Origin: Caldilinea sp. CFX5
Lineage (GTDB): Bacteria; Chloroflexota; Anaerolineae; Caldilineales; Caldilineaceae
Reading direction: 5' to 3'
DNA length: 64,000 nt
Assembly: GCA_021405325.1 (NCBI GenBank)
Contig: QWII01000038.1
Location: 1-64,000 of the forward strand
The first letter of the stretch is position 1; each line of letters starts with the position of its first letter. Below, piece by piece: positions 45,126-53,818 of the stretch. The position numbers and the translations under genes were made by a program. The notes under the pieces are model-generated. The model made no database searches. It had not been told where the DNA came from and saw nothing but the letters and a program-made list of their open reading frames with translations.

Positions 45126-45218
45126 TTATATCACCCGCCACCAGGCAAACAATACAGTGAGGATCAGCAATAAGCCACCCATGCCGGTCGCCAGTCGATT
45201 GATGTAGATATGCAGCAT
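45126..45218 (-). CDS. Small membrane peptide (30 residues)
   Basis: Frame MLHIYINRLATGMGG then LLLILTVLFAWWRVI. It has a strong AGGAGG ribosome-binding site and sits 10 nt downstream of the flavocytochrome gene on the same strand. It has one predicted membrane helix and an aromatic/Arg end (AWWR). No family can be named at this length. Operon position suggests a small accessory subunit of the reductase; that is inference. It is too short for routine ORF calling. Confidence 0.6.
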   Translation of the reverse strand: MLHIYINRLATGMGGLLLILTVLFAWWRVI

Positions 45219-45228
45219 GATGTGCCTC

Positions 45229-46548
45229 CTAAACAATCTTGAAACGTTCCGAGAAGATTTGACGCAAGGGAACGCCCCGTTGGCGCAAGTAAGGTTCGAC
45301 CATATCCATCATGGGTTCGGGGCCACAGACGAAATAGGTAAAGTCCTTCAGGTTTTGCGGCAAGTAACGGTCAATCAGCGCTTTGTTGATCAACCCTGTT
45401 TCACCGTTCCAATCCACAGGCGGATTTTGGAGTACATGAACCGCTTTCAGGTTGAGTTCTTGCGGCAGCCGTTCAAGCTCTTCGCGGAAGAGCACCCCTT
45501 CCCAATCGACATTGCCGTTGATCAACAGAAGCGGACGTTGGTCCCCGCAATCCCGTAGGGTGCGTAGAATGCTCATGACCGGGGTGATCCCAACCCCGCC
45601 GACGATAAAGATCACACCCCGGCTGACATTGGGATTAAGCGTGAAGGCGCCATATGGCCCCTCCAGATAGGCGACCGTGTCAGGCTTGACCATTTTGACA
45701 GTGGCCGTGAAATCGCCTAATTCTTTGATCGTCAGTTCTAGGGTGTCGCGGCCGTACGCACTGGAAGAGATGGAAAAGGGATGTTGTTGCAGCGCGAAAG
45801 GCGAATCGCCCAACGTCAGCCAGACAAATTGACCAGCCGTAAAGCGCAGCCCGGCATGACCTTCAGGCGCCAACGTCAACGTGCAGGCGCGCCCGCGCTC
45901 CTCACGAATGCCGGTGACCCGATAAGGCGTACGGCGCATTTGCCAGGGACGCAAGAGCCGTGTATTCACGAGCAGGAGCATGGCGCCGCCGGTCATCGCA
46001 ATCCATAGCGCCTGTTTCCAGGGTGTAGAAACGTAATAGCCGACCTGCAAAATATGCACCTGTCCAATGAACAGCACGAACAAAGCCAACAACCCGTGAC
46101 CGACGCGCCACCATTCATAGGGCAACCGCACCGTTTGCCGCCAAAGGGTGGTGACAATCAGCAGCGTCAACGCACCCAACACTGCGGAAAGCGCCAGGGC
46201 GCGTGGCAGGTTGGCGCGCGGATCCAGATAGACGAGATACTCCGGGTGCGTGATAAAGAGGATGAGGGGATGCGCCAGGATAAAAAAGAAAGCCACCAAA
46301 CCGGTCTGGCGATGGAACTGCAACATGGCGTCCAACCCCAGCGACGCGGCCACGCGTTGAAAGCGCCCGGTCAGCACGAACTGTAACCCCATGATGGCCA
46401 GACCAACAAAGCCCAACCCCACGGAAAACTCGATCCAAAAGGAACGCGCGGCCGGCAGTGATCCCGAGTAGGCAATCAGCAGCGGCGCCACCGCAAGCAC
46501 GATGTAAAATGCAAGCCATAAGAAAGCCTGTTTCAAGCTGTAGTTCAT
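45229..46548 (-). CDS. Ferric-reductase-like flavocytochrome (transmembrane domain + FAD/NAD reductase)
   Basis: 439 residues. About six membrane helices (residues ~8-205) contain His pairs (FHRQTG...ILAHPL and WRVGHGLL...GQVHIL) expected to bind b-type hemes. A ferredoxin-reductase-type cytosolic half follows, with FAD motif HPFSISS, NAD(P) motif VGGVGITP and CGPEPMMD near the end. It would pass electrons from NAD(P)H across the membrane to ferric iron or another acceptor. The Na+/K+ balance and stress genes around it suggest redox-stress context. The 30-residue membrane peptide follows 10 nt later. Confidence 0.92.
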   Translation of the reverse strand: MNYSLKQAFLWLAFYIVLAVAPLLIAYSGSLPAARSFWIEFSVGLGFVGLAIMGLQFVLTGRFQRVAASLGLDAMLQFHRQTGLVAFFFILAHPLILFITHPEYLVYLDPRANLPRALALSAVLGALTLLIVTTLWRQTVRLPYEWWRVGHGLLALFVLFIGQVHILQVGYYVSTPWKQALWIAMTGGAMLLLVNTRLLRPWQMRRTPYRVTGIREERGRACTLTLAPEGHAGLRFTAGQFVWLTLGDSPFALQQHPFSISSSAYGRDTLELTIKELGDFTATVKMVKPDTVAYLEGPYGAFTLNPNVSRGVIFIVGGVGITPVMSILRTLRDCGDQRPLLLINGNVDWEGVLFREELERLPQELNLKAVHVLQNPPVDWNGETGLINKALIDRYLPQNLKDFTYFVCGPEPMMDMVEPYLRQRGVPLRQIFSERFKIV

Positions 46549-46577
46549 GCTGCCTCCTCTCTACTAGCGGATAGGAT

Positions 46578-46653
46578 CCATCTTCCGGGCAGGTCATTTC
46601 TGTCGGGATCCCGTTGGGCGGCGATCATCTGGTCAAACCTGCCCGGAAGATGG
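46578..46653. terminator. Inverted repeat between LPXTG gene and reductase gene
   Basis: A 17-bp perfect stem CCATCTTCCGGGCAGGT (46578-46594) with its complement (46637-46653) and a long loop. Probable terminator of the upstream minus-strand transcript, or a folded leader of the reductase mRNA. Confidence 0.5.
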
Positions 46654-46697
46654 TGAGCAAGTCCCTAAGTTCCGCTTGAACCCACCCTGTTATTCTT

Positions 46698-47342
46698 TTA
46701 TCGAACCGGCCAGAATGTCCTTAGCAAAACAGTGCCGATCAAAGTAACGATTGCTAACCCAGCCAGCAACCATGCTATCGGCAGCAGTGTGTGTGCGCCA
46801 CCGGTGACAGGCAATAGGGCAGGGGTCGGCGGGATGGGCGTGGCGACAGCCACGGTCGGCGCCACAGGGACCGGCGTCGGCGTGGCTGGTGTCGTCGGGG
46901 TTGGCGGGACCGGCGTCTCTTCTTCTTCCGGTGGCTCGACGACGGCGCTGGTCGGGGTATTGGTTGGCGCCGGCGTCTCTGTCGGCGGCTCTACAACCGT
47001 AGTTGGCGTTTCTGTGGGGGTTTCTGTGGGGGTTTCTGTGGGGGGTGTTGTTGGTGTCGGTGTGTTGATCGGGGTCGGCTCCTCTACGGTTGGTTTACCG
47101 GTTGGCGTTGCCGTTGGCGTCTCTGGCGGCGTTGGCTCCTCTGCGGTTGGCTTGCCGGTCGGCGTCTCGGTTGGTGTCTCTGGCGGTGTTGGCTCCTCTG
47201 CGGTTGGTTTGTCGATTGGCGTCTCGGTCGGCTGTTCAGTTGCTGTCGGCTCGCTGGTCGGCTGTGCCAGCGCCACTGTGCTAAAAAGGCAGAAGAGCAG
47301 CAAGCCGAGAGTCACTCGATATGCGTTTTTTTGATTCAACAT
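46698..47342 (-). CDS. LPXTG-anchored P/T/E-rich surface protein
   Basis: 214 residues: a signal peptide (to about residue 26, ALA-Q), then a low-complexity region built from ETPT, KPTAEEPTPPETPT and PTPTP units (~27-172). A cell-wall sorting signal follows: LPVTGG (~177), a hydrophobic helix and the terminal RTFWPVR. LPXTG is the sortase target and implies covalent surface attachment; no sortase is in the window. Three imperfect EEPTPPETPT repeats point to slippage. It lies between a Usp gene and the reductase gene; GGAGA precedes the ATG. Confidence 0.82.
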   Translation of the reverse strand: MLNQKNAYRVTLGLLLFCLFSTVALAQPTSEPTATEQPTETPIDKPTAEEPTPPETPTETPTGKPTAEEPTPPETPTATPTGKPTVEEPTPINTPTPTTPPTETPTETPTETPTTVVEPPTETPAPTNTPTSAVVEPPEEEETPVPPTPTTPATPTPVPVAPTVAVATPIPPTPALLPVTGGAHTLLPIAWLLAGLAIVTLIGTVLLRTFWPVR

Positions 47343-47444
47343 CGCGTTCTCCGATCGTCGTATAGATCACCAAGTGCGGTCTGTTCGCAATGGGCCGCTC
47401 ACAGCATCGCCGCCACGGATAGTTGATGCCAGACCGATCGTCTG

Positions 47445-47864
47445 CTACTTGATCACTAAGACTGGACACTTGGCCCCTTGCACAACGGCCATGCTCGTGC
47501 TGCCGAGAATGACGCCGTTCCAGGGACTTACCCCACGCGCCCCCAAGATGATCACATCGGCGTTGCGGCTTTCCGCCATATTGAGAATGACGGTAGCGGG
47601 TTGCCCCGCCAAGGCATCTTCTTCCACAGCCACCCCCAAGCCATGCAATTTATCGGCTGTACGAACGACAACTGACGCCGCTTGGCGCAATAGGTGGGTG
47701 AGCGTCTGGCCGTAGGTAGGATCGCCCTGGATGATGGAAAGTTCAGCATAAGCGTAGAGAACCGTCACCTTGGCATCATAGTGCATGGCTAATGACGCTG
47801 TATAGTCGGCGGCGCGCTCGGCGGCGGCTGAACCATCGGTCGCCAGTAGAATATGCTTAAACAT
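47445..47864 (-). CDS. Universal stress protein (single domain)
   Basis: 139 residues, start HILLATDGSAAAERAADY, with ATP-loop LGARGVSPWNGVILGSTSMA. It is a close paralogue of the Usp at 61449 (both share LLATDGSAAAERA and GSTSMAVVQ.AKCPVLVIK) and different in type from those at 40.9-42.3 kb. It lies directly downstream of slipin/NfeD on the same strand, 21 nt away, so it is probably in that operon. Confidence 0.93.
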   Translation of the reverse strand: MFKHILLATDGSAAAERAADYTASLAMHYDAKVTVLYAYAELSIIQGDPTYGQTLTHLLRQAASVVVRTADKLHGLGVAVEEDALAGQPATVILNMAESRNADVIILGARGVSPWNGVILGSTSMAVVQGAKCPVLVIK

Positions 47865-47885
47865 GGGATCTCCTTCAACGGTAGA

Positions 47886-48794
47886 TTATGGTTGGGGTTT
47901 GCTATTCCCTGAACCATTCTCAGCGGCACGGACGCCTGCCTGTTTCGTATAGTTGACGAAGGGGCGTAACAAGGTTGTGAACTCCATGGGCAGGACAAAC
48001 TTGGTCGCCGGGCTAGCGCCCACTGTCCGCAGGGCATCCAGATATTGGAGGCTCATGGAATTCGGGCCAATGGCGTTGGCGGCGGCCTCGATCTTTTCCA
48101 AAGCCAGGGCATAGCCTTCGGCGGTGAGGATGCGCGCCTGGCGTTCCCCTTCGGCTTTGAGGATGGACGATTGTTTCTCACCTTCGGCGACTTTGATGGC
48201 CGCTTCACGCTTGCCATCGGCTTCGGTGACCAGGGCGCGGCGATTGCGCTCGGCGGCCATCTGGCGGGTCATTGCTTCCTGGACATCTTTGGGCGGTTGG
48301 ATCTCGCGAATTTCGACCATCGTCACTTTAATGCCCCAACGCGCCGTGACATCATCCATCTTGATACGCAAGACCTGATTGATCTCATCGCGCTTGGCCA
48401 ACACATCATCCAGCGGCAGATCGCCGACGACGGCGCGCAAGGTGGTTTTGGCAATACCCTGCGCCGCACTGAGATAATCCTCCACCTCGACAACACTGGG
48501 GACGGCATCCATCACCTTGAGATAGATGAGCAGGTCAATCGAGACGGGGGCGTTGTCTTTGGTGATGCAGGTTTGCGGCTCCACATTAAAGACAACTTCG
48601 CGCAGATCCTGCCAGATCGCCCGATCCACCAGCGGGATGAGGAAGACCAAGCCCGGCCCGCGTGAACCGATGCTTTTGCCCAAACGCAAGACGACGATGC
48701 GTTTGTATTCCGGTACAATCTTGATGGCAGCGCTCAACACGAAGAGTATGAGCAGCACAATGAACAACAAAGTGGCAAAGGTTGCGTCAAACAT
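47886..48794 (-). CDS. SPFH/Band 7 (slipin-type) membrane protein
   Basis: 302 residues. One N-terminal helix (~6-27), then a Band 7 domain with EYKRIVVLRLGKSIGSRGPG and VEPQTCITKDN..., a helical coiled region rich in Glu/Ala (AIKVAEGEKQSSILKAEGE) and a C-terminal EFTTLLRPF. Slipins form membrane microdomain scaffolds and are encoded next to NfeD proteases, which cleave their C-terminus in some organisms; this genome keeps that pair with an 8-nt overlap. A role in membrane stress is inferred. Confidence 0.93.
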   Translation of the reverse strand: MFDATFATLLFIVLLILFVLSAAIKIVPEYKRIVVLRLGKSIGSRGPGLVFLIPLVDRAIWQDLREVVFNVEPQTCITKDNAPVSIDLLIYLKVMDAVPSVVEVEDYLSAAQGIAKTTLRAVVGDLPLDDVLAKRDEINQVLRIKMDDVTARWGIKVTMVEIREIQPPKDVQEAMTRQMAAERNRRALVTEADGKREAAIKVAEGEKQSSILKAEGERQARILTAEGYALALEKIEAAANAIGPNSMSLQYLDALRTVGASPATKFVLPMEFTTLLRPFVNYTKQAGVRAAENGSGNSKPQP

Positions 48795-50166
48795 CTTTCT
48801 TCTCCTGTTGGTTGATTGGGGGGAGCTTTGTGACCGGGCGCACCTGCAACATGACCCCTTTCATGGCCGTGACCACAATTTTGTCGCCGGTGCGAATCGG
48901 TTGGGCGCCTTCGGTAACGACGGTCCATAGTTCACTCTCTATTTGGGCGGTGCCAACCGGTGTGAGGTCGGTCACGGCTGTGCCGGTGGCGCCGGCGAGC
49001 CGGTGCGCGACATCAGTGACAGGGAGCAAACGCTGCGCTTTCAAGCCTAGTCTGACCACCCAGAGCAGCAACAGCACGGTCAGCCCGGTAATGGTCGCCA
49101 CCAGCCACGGGTTCACAGCGACAACCGGCAGCGACGGCGCGGTCGGCGTGAAGGGACGGTAGAGCATGAGCGCCCCCAACGCGAACATGGCGACGCCGGC
49201 CATCCCCATAGCGCCAAAACCGGGGGAAAAGGCTTCGGCGGCGAGTAAGATGGCGCCCAGGACGATCAAGCCGACGCCCGCCCAGTTGAGCGGCAGGCTG
49301 CCAAAGGCGACAAAGGCGAGGGCCAGCGCAATGACGCCGACACCGCCGGCCAGCCCGAAGCCCGGCGCCTGGAACTCGATGATGAGGCCATACAGCCCCA
49401 GGGTAAGCAATAAGAACGCAATGTTCGGATCGGTGATCAGATGGAGCAGCCGTTCGGCAAAGTTCATGGGCGTCTCTGTGATGGTGCTGTCAGCGGTTTG
49501 CAACATGACAGCACCGGCGGCGGTCTTGACCGTCCGTCCGTCGAGTTGGGTCAGCAGATCCGGCAGATCAACGGCGATCAGGTCAATCAGCCCATGTGCC
49601 AACGCTTCGGCATAGGTATAGGAGAGACTATCGAGGACAGCTTTTTCCGCCCATGCCGGGTCGCGACCCCGCTCCAAAGCCAGCGCGCGCACGGTGGCGG
49701 CGGCATCCTGGGCGACCTTGCCGGCCATTACTTCATCCTGCGCTTGACCACCGAGGGCGACCGGGTGGGCCGCGCCAATATTCGTGCCGGGCGCCATCGC
49801 CGCCACATGCCCGGCCAGGGTAATAAACAGCCCGGCCGAGGCGGCGCGGGCGCCGGCAGGGGTGACATAAACCACCACCGGCAGACGGGCCGCCAACAAG
49901 GCTTGACTCATTTCACGCGTGGCGCTATCCAGGCCGCCGGGTGTGTCCAGCCGCAGCACCACGAGCGTCGCCCCGGCCGCTTCGGCAGTGGTCAACGCGC
50001 GTTCCAAATAGCGGGCGCTCAGGGGGTTGATCACCCCTTGAATGTCGATCACCTGCACCTGACTGGTTGTGGCGTTCGTTGGCGCGGCGAAGGTTGCCCG
50101 TAGGAGCGTCGCTGCCAACCAGATGATGATACCGAGGCGAATAATTGTGATCGCAATCAGTTTCAT
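48787..50166 (-). CDS. NfeD-type membrane serine protease
   Basis: 459 residues. Signal helix, ClpP/SppA-like protease domain (~35-210) with TPGGLD and the nucleophile region ARAASAGLFI, then five membrane helices (~240-390) and a C-terminal NfeD/OB domain (ATGTAVTDLTP, TEGAQPIRTGDKIVVTAMKGV). This long form (NfeD1b) partners slipin. The catalytic Ser is in AASAG; a Lys dyad partner is expected but not assigned from sequence. It is translated just before slipin with overlapping ends, so the two are coupled. Confidence 0.93.
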   Translation of the reverse strand: MKLIAITIIRLGIIIWLAATLLRATFAAPTNATTSQVQVIDIQGVINPLSARYLERALTTAEAAGATLVVLRLDTPGGLDSATREMSQALLAARLPVVVYVTPAGARAASAGLFITLAGHVAAMAPGTNIGAAHPVALGGQAQDEVMAGKVAQDAAATVRALALERGRDPAWAEKAVLDSLSYTYAEALAHGLIDLIAVDLPDLLTQLDGRTVKTAAGAVMLQTADSTITETPMNFAERLLHLITDPNIAFLLLTLGLYGLIIEFQAPGFGLAGGVGVIALALAFVAFGSLPLNWAGVGLIVLGAILLAAEAFSPGFGAMGMAGVAMFALGALMLYRPFTPTAPSLPVVAVNPWLVATITGLTVLLLLWVVRLGLKAQRLLPVTDVAHRLAGATGTAVTDLTPVGTAQIESELWTVVTEGAQPIRTGDKIVVTAMKGVMLQVRPVTKLPPINQQEKKDV

Positions 50167-50279
50167 GGCGCGCCTACCTCCGGCGGTATGTCAGCAGTGG
50201 AGACGTTGTCAACACATGTCAACACAAAAGTCAAAGGTAATGAGTTCGGGTGACAGTCACACCCTGACTGGCTCGTGCG

Positions 50280-51179
50280 TCATGGTGATTGCTCCCGCTT
50301 GAGACCATGTAATCGCCGGTTGGCGCCTAAGCCCAACAGATCAGCGCTTGTTTCTTGCTGGTAAATCAGTTCACTCTTCGGCGCCGGCGCTTGCGCCACG
50401 TTGAACTCGATGAAGAAGCAGTGATTTGCGTTCGCCCGGCCAGCGGCGAACCCTTGGGATTTTGGCTCGATGAGTAACGGCGCGCCCTCTGGCGTCTCCA
50501 ACTTGAAATAGAGATCGGGGCCGCCATTTTCCCGGTTGAAGAGCGGCGACAGGGGGGTGCGCGTAAAATCAGCGCGCGTGTAATCAATGCGAAACTTACC
50601 GGCCTCATCAGTTACGGCGCTGCCCAGCAGATCATCTTGCAGCCAGTCAGCATCAAAGGCGGTTACGCGCACATTGCACATGGGTTGAGCAGCATCCTGG
50701 GCCAGGACACGACCACAGATCACCCAGGCGTCAAAGGTGGCGCGCACTTCACGCCAGAAGGTCGCAGGCAGGCAATAGGCCCAGGCGTCCAACGTCTCGT
50801 CCCGGTTCTGTACTTTGAGCCTAAGCGTCGTCAAGGGAATTTGCACTGGCCGCTTGGGCGCCTGAGCCAGATGATGCGGTGCGTTGGTTAGCAAGAGATC
50901 GAGTTCACAGGGGCCGCCATCATAATCGCTCTGTTCGTCCAGCGTAAAGATAAAGCGGCCCTCATCATCGGCTGTCGTTTCGGTGATAAACGACGCCTTT
51001 TTGGCCTGCCTGGCATCCGGTGATAGCATCGTCAGGGTGGCGCCGGGGTCGGCCACTGACAGACCGGAGACATACTTAGTCCCCCGATACTTATAGAGCC
51101 GCAGCGTGGCGCCGGCGAGGGGTTCGCTAAAGCCAGGGGCGATCTGACCAGAGAGTTGACCACAAAATAGGTATGTCAC
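50280..51179 (-). CDS. Hypothetical protein with carboxypeptidase-regulatory/transthyretin-like repeats
   Basis: 299 residues, no signal peptide. Several beta-rich repeats resemble transthyretin-like or CarboxypepD-reg domains: SGQIAPGF...LAGATLRLYKYR, then TADDEGRFIFTLD, and PMCNVRVTAFDADWLQDDLL with TDEAGKFRIDYT. Such domains usually sit on other proteins; here they are stand-alone. The frame extends to 51227, overlapping the next gene, but GTG at 51179 has GGAG 8 nt upstream and removes the overlap. It lies between NfeD and the coiled-coil membrane protein; function unknown. Confidence 0.7.
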   Translation of the reverse strand: MTYLFCGQLSGQIAPGFSEPLAGATLRLYKYRGTKYVSGLSVADPGATLTMLSPDARQAKKASFITETTADDEGRFIFTLDEQSDYDGGPCELDLLLTNAPHHLAQAPKRPVQIPLTTLRLKVQNRDETLDAWAYCLPATFWREVRATFDAWVICGRVLAQDAAQPMCNVRVTAFDADWLQDDLLGSAVTDEAGKFRIDYTRADFTRTPLSPLFNRENGGPDLYFKLETPEGAPLLIEPKSQGFAAGRANANHCFFIEFNVAQAPAPKSELIYQQETSADLLGLGANRRLHGLKREQSP

Positions 51180-51196
51180 GATAAATCTCCTACTGC

Positions 51197-51721
51197 TTAC
51201 TGCCGCAAGCGATGGTTTTCTTCCCATGCGGCACGATCACGAACACGCAAAGCCAGATTTAGCAAGAAGGCAATGGCAATCCCGGCAATGCCGGTTAAGA
51301 CGACAAAGATCGTAAAAACGCGGTCCGCATGGTCCTGGCCTGCTACCGAGCGCGGCGCCGCATTGCTCTCCATAGATAATGGCGCCGGCTTCAGGATCGT
51401 GGTAACTTGATCGATCTCTTGTTCAATGACAACAAGTTGTTCATCAACATCGGTGAGCAATCCTGTCACTTCATCCAGGGTTTCGACCGGCCGGGTCAGA
51501 TCGGCGGTGGTGCGAATTTCCGATAGATCGCTTTGAATGGCGGCGGTGGTCTCTTTCAATTCATCCAGATTGCTCTGTAGCTCGGTGCTTAGCTCGGCCA
51601 TCGCTTGTTGCAGCCAAATCTCGCGAAAGACAAAGGCCGCCAACAACAGGTTCACGGTCACAAAGACGGTGAGGGCTGCCACGACAAAGCGATTCAGGAG
51701 TTGATCCAAATCGGAATTCAT
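51197..51721 (-). CDS. Two-helix membrane protein with extracytoplasmic coiled coil
   Basis: About 174 residues. Membrane helix one (FVVAALTVFVTVNLLLAAFV), then a ~75-residue heptad-rich segment (ELSTELQSNLDELKETTAA, then DLSEIRTT and VDEQLVVIEQEIDQVTTIL), then helix two (IFVVLTGIAGIAIAFLLNLAL) and a short basic tail. This is the sensor topology of receptor proteins without an output domain. A TTG at 51763 would add 14 residues; ATG at 51721 is preferred though its ribosome-binding site is weak. It lies just downstream of the histidine kinase, a possible sensory partner. Confidence 0.7.
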   Translation of the reverse strand: MNSDLDQLLNRFVVAALTVFVTVNLLLAAFVFREIWLQQAMAELSTELQSNLDELKETTAAIQSDLSEIRTTADLTRPVETLDEVTGLLTDVDEQLVVIEQEIDQVTTILKPAPLSMESNAAPRSVAGQDHADRVFTIFVVLTGIAGIAIAFLLNLALRVRDRAAWEENHRLRQ

Positions 51722-51825
51722 GACGTTCGACTCTGCTGCACAAATCGACAAAGCTGCCGGCAAAGGTAATTATTCAGCCGGAAACCAGGGTTTTCACCTA
51801 TAATTCACAGTATACAGAGGAGTTG

Positions 51826-51892
51826 TTATGGGTTGATTCAGTTGGTATTCAGCTTCTGACAGATCATGTTTCAATTTTGTAACAAGTTAATG
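51826..51892. repeat. Dispersed ~65-bp repeat with near-palindrome, copy 2
   Basis: Counterpart of 42478-42545. The palindrome reads TGTTTCAATTTTGTAACA (51867-51884), one base off perfect symmetry. It overlaps the end of the kinase gene and lies ~145 nt before the coiled-coil membrane protein gene. Confidence 0.65.
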
Positions 51893-52795
51893 GTGCGTCA
51901 AGGCCGGCAGCCGTAATGTGACAGTCGTGCCCGCTCCTGGTCTACTTTCAATCTGGACGCTCCCATTGTGGCGTTCGACAATCGCCCGGACAAGGGCCAA
52001 CCCGATACCGCTGCCGGTGATCTTTTCGGGCAGCGGCGCCCGGTATAGCTCTTCCCAGACCTGGGGCAGCGCGCCTGGCTCGATCCCGATGCCGGTGTCG
52101 GCAACCTGGATGAGTAATTCTTGCTGTGTTGTGACCCGCAGGCGGATGGCGTCGCCGGGATGGGTGTATTTGAAGGCATTGTCAAGGAGATTGTGGATGG
52201 CCAGGGCCAGCAGATCTTCATCGATAACCCAAATGGGCTGGGCCAACGTCGTCTTGTAGGTGAAGGTGCGCCGGCTGGCGACAAAGCGTTCCCGCTCCAG
52301 TTGGACAATGTTCTGGATAAACGGCTCAATATTGACAGGGTCTACATGCAGCGGTTCGGTTTCCAACTCGGCCAGTTTGCGTAGATCGGTCACCAGGCGG
52401 TTGAGGCGCAAGGTCTCTGCTTCCATCGTCTCGACAAGCTGTTGCTGTTGTTCATTCAACGGGGTCAGCAGCATGGTTTTGAGACCGGTCCGCAGCGTTG
52501 TCAGTGGATTCTTGAGTTCGTGGTCCAAGCGGCTGAGAAAGCGGCGATGTTCGGCCAGCGCTTCCTGGCGCACCTGACGGACACTGCGCAGTCGCAGATG
52601 ATCCATAGAGATGCGTACCAGCGTATGAATCGCCACTACAATGGCAACACCCAGCAGGGCAACCAGGACAACGACATCAATGTCGTCGGGCACCAGGACT
52701 AAGGCGTCGAGCAGGTAGACGCGCACCAAGAGCAGCAAGCTCAACACGCCAAGGGTCAGCGGTAGCCAATAGCGGCGGAGCGCTGACCAGATCAT
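51887..52795 (-). CDS. Sensor histidine kinase
   Basis: 302 residues. Two membrane helices (~10-30, ~40-60) are separated by only a ~10-residue loop, so it has almost no external domain. The HisKA box is SRLDHELKNPLTTLRT with phospho-acceptor His92, the N box is LLDNAFKYT, G1 is VADTGIGIEPG and G2 is GSGIGLALVRAIVE. The start overlaps the response-regulator stop by 4 nt, a coupled pair. With so little external sequence, sensing may be intramembrane or through the neighbouring coiled-coil membrane protein; that link is inference. Confidence 0.95.
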   Translation of the reverse strand: MIWSALRRYWLPLTLGVLSLLLLVRVYLLDALVLVPDDIDVVVLVALLGVAIVVAIHTLVRISMDHLRLRSVRQVRQEALAEHRRFLSRLDHELKNPLTTLRTGLKTMLLTPLNEQQQQLVETMEAETLRLNRLVTDLRKLAELETEPLHVDPVNIEPFIQNIVQLERERFVASRRTFTYKTTLAQPIWVIDEDLLALAIHNLLDNAFKYTHPGDAIRLRVTTQQELLIQVADTGIGIEPGALPQVWEELYRAPLPEKITGSGIGLALVRAIVERHNGSVQIESRPGAGTTVTLRLPALTHH

Positions 52796-53517
52796 GGTAC
52801 AATCTCGACGGGCGCAATATAACGGTAGCCGGCGCCAGGCACCGTTTCAATAAATTGGGGAGCAGCGGGATCATCGCCAATCGCCTTGCGCAGTTCAACC
52901 ATGCGCGTATCCACGACGCGTTCGCCGATCCCGCTTTCCCAGCCCCAGGCGACATCCAGCAAGCGCTCACGGGTGATCAGTTCATTGGGGTGGGTCATCA
53001 AATGTTCCAGAATTGAAATCGCTTTGGGGGTTAGCGGAACTTCCCTGCCGCCCACATAGGCGCGCCGGGCGCTGCGATCCAGCACGACACGGTGGCTGCG
53101 CAGGCGGCGTGAGCTTTGGAGCGGCTGCTTGCCGGCCTGCGTTCGGCGCAGCACAGCGCGGATACGCACCACTAATTCCTGGGGGTCAAAGGGTTTATTG
53201 AGGTAATCGTCGGCCCCTTCCTCAATCGCCATGATGCGCTGGGCTGTCCCTGTCACCTGCGTCAATAAAATGACCGGCGTCCACTCGCCGCGCCCACGCA
53301 GCCGCCGCACCGTTTCGCGCCCATCAAGTTGCGGCATGAGAACATCCAGCACCACCAGATCAGGCCGCTCTTGCGCCAGCCGGTCGAGAGCTTCGAGGCC
53401 ATTGCGGGCTGTCACCACGGCAAAGCCTGACAATTCAAGAAAGGTCTTCAGGGTAGAGACCAGCGATTCTTCATCGTCAACCAGGAGAATCTTGTCTCTT
53501 TGTTCTGGTAGCGTCAT
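52792..53517 (-). CDS. OmpR-family response regulator
   Basis: 241 residues. Receiver domain with acidic pocket Asp14/Asp15, phospho-acceptor Asp58 (LVVLDVLMPQLDG) and the Lys in YLNKPFDPQEL. The C-terminal winged helix has LTPKAISILEHLMTHPNEL, then GERVVDTRMVELRKAIGDD and the YRYIAPVE end. It is paired with the downstream kinase. Targets are unknown; genes on the same strand (slipin-NfeD, Usp) are candidates. Confidence 0.95.
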   Translation of the reverse strand: MTLPEQRDKILLVDDEESLVSTLKTFLELSGFAVVTARNGLEALDRLAQERPDLVVLDVLMPQLDGRETVRRLRGRGEWTPVILLTQVTGTAQRIMAIEEGADDYLNKPFDPQELVVRIRAVLRRTQAGKQPLQSSRRLRSHRVVLDRSARRAYVGGREVPLTPKAISILEHLMTHPNELITRERLLDVAWGWESGIGERVVDTRMVELRKAIGDDPAAPQFIETVPGAGYRYIAPVEIVP

Positions 53518-53613
53518 GGGATATACCTGTTCACACTCTTTAGCTTTTTACTGTTCAACGTATCATGCCACAAAAACACCCTGCGGGAACTGGTCAGGCG
53601 GGCAGTTTTCCTC

Positions 53614-53722
53614 GCATGAAAGTAACTACTAAGCCCGCTCTCAGCCGGTCCATGACCGGCGTATAGGGCGCCGGTCATGGACCGGCTGAGAGCGGACAGA
53701 GGCTTGGTCGTTACGCGTGAAA
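53614..53722. repeat. Palindrome family P2, copy 4, with 8-bp flanking repeats
   Basis: 53622-53714 begins GTAACTACTAAGCCCGCTCT and ends GTTAC. The inner stem AGCCGGTCCATGACCGGCG (53643-53661) pairs perfectly; outer pairing is imperfect. GCATGAAA (53614-53621) and GCGTGAAA (53715-53722) flank it exactly (7 of 8 identical). It shares its first 18 bases with the copy at 23095. Confidence 0.8.
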
Positions 53723-53788
53723 TAAGGCGATGTAGCAAAAACCCAGGGCATTGACGAATCTTTTACCCAGTCTGCCAACAACATCAAC

Positions 53789-53818
53789 TTGGAAATGACA
53801 GGTGATAAAATATATAAT
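53789..53818 (+). promoter_or_regulatory. Promoter of the AI-2E-family gene
   Basis: TTGGAA (53789-53794), an 18-nt spacer and TATAAT (53813-53818), 70 nt before the ATG at 53889. Confidence 0.55.
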
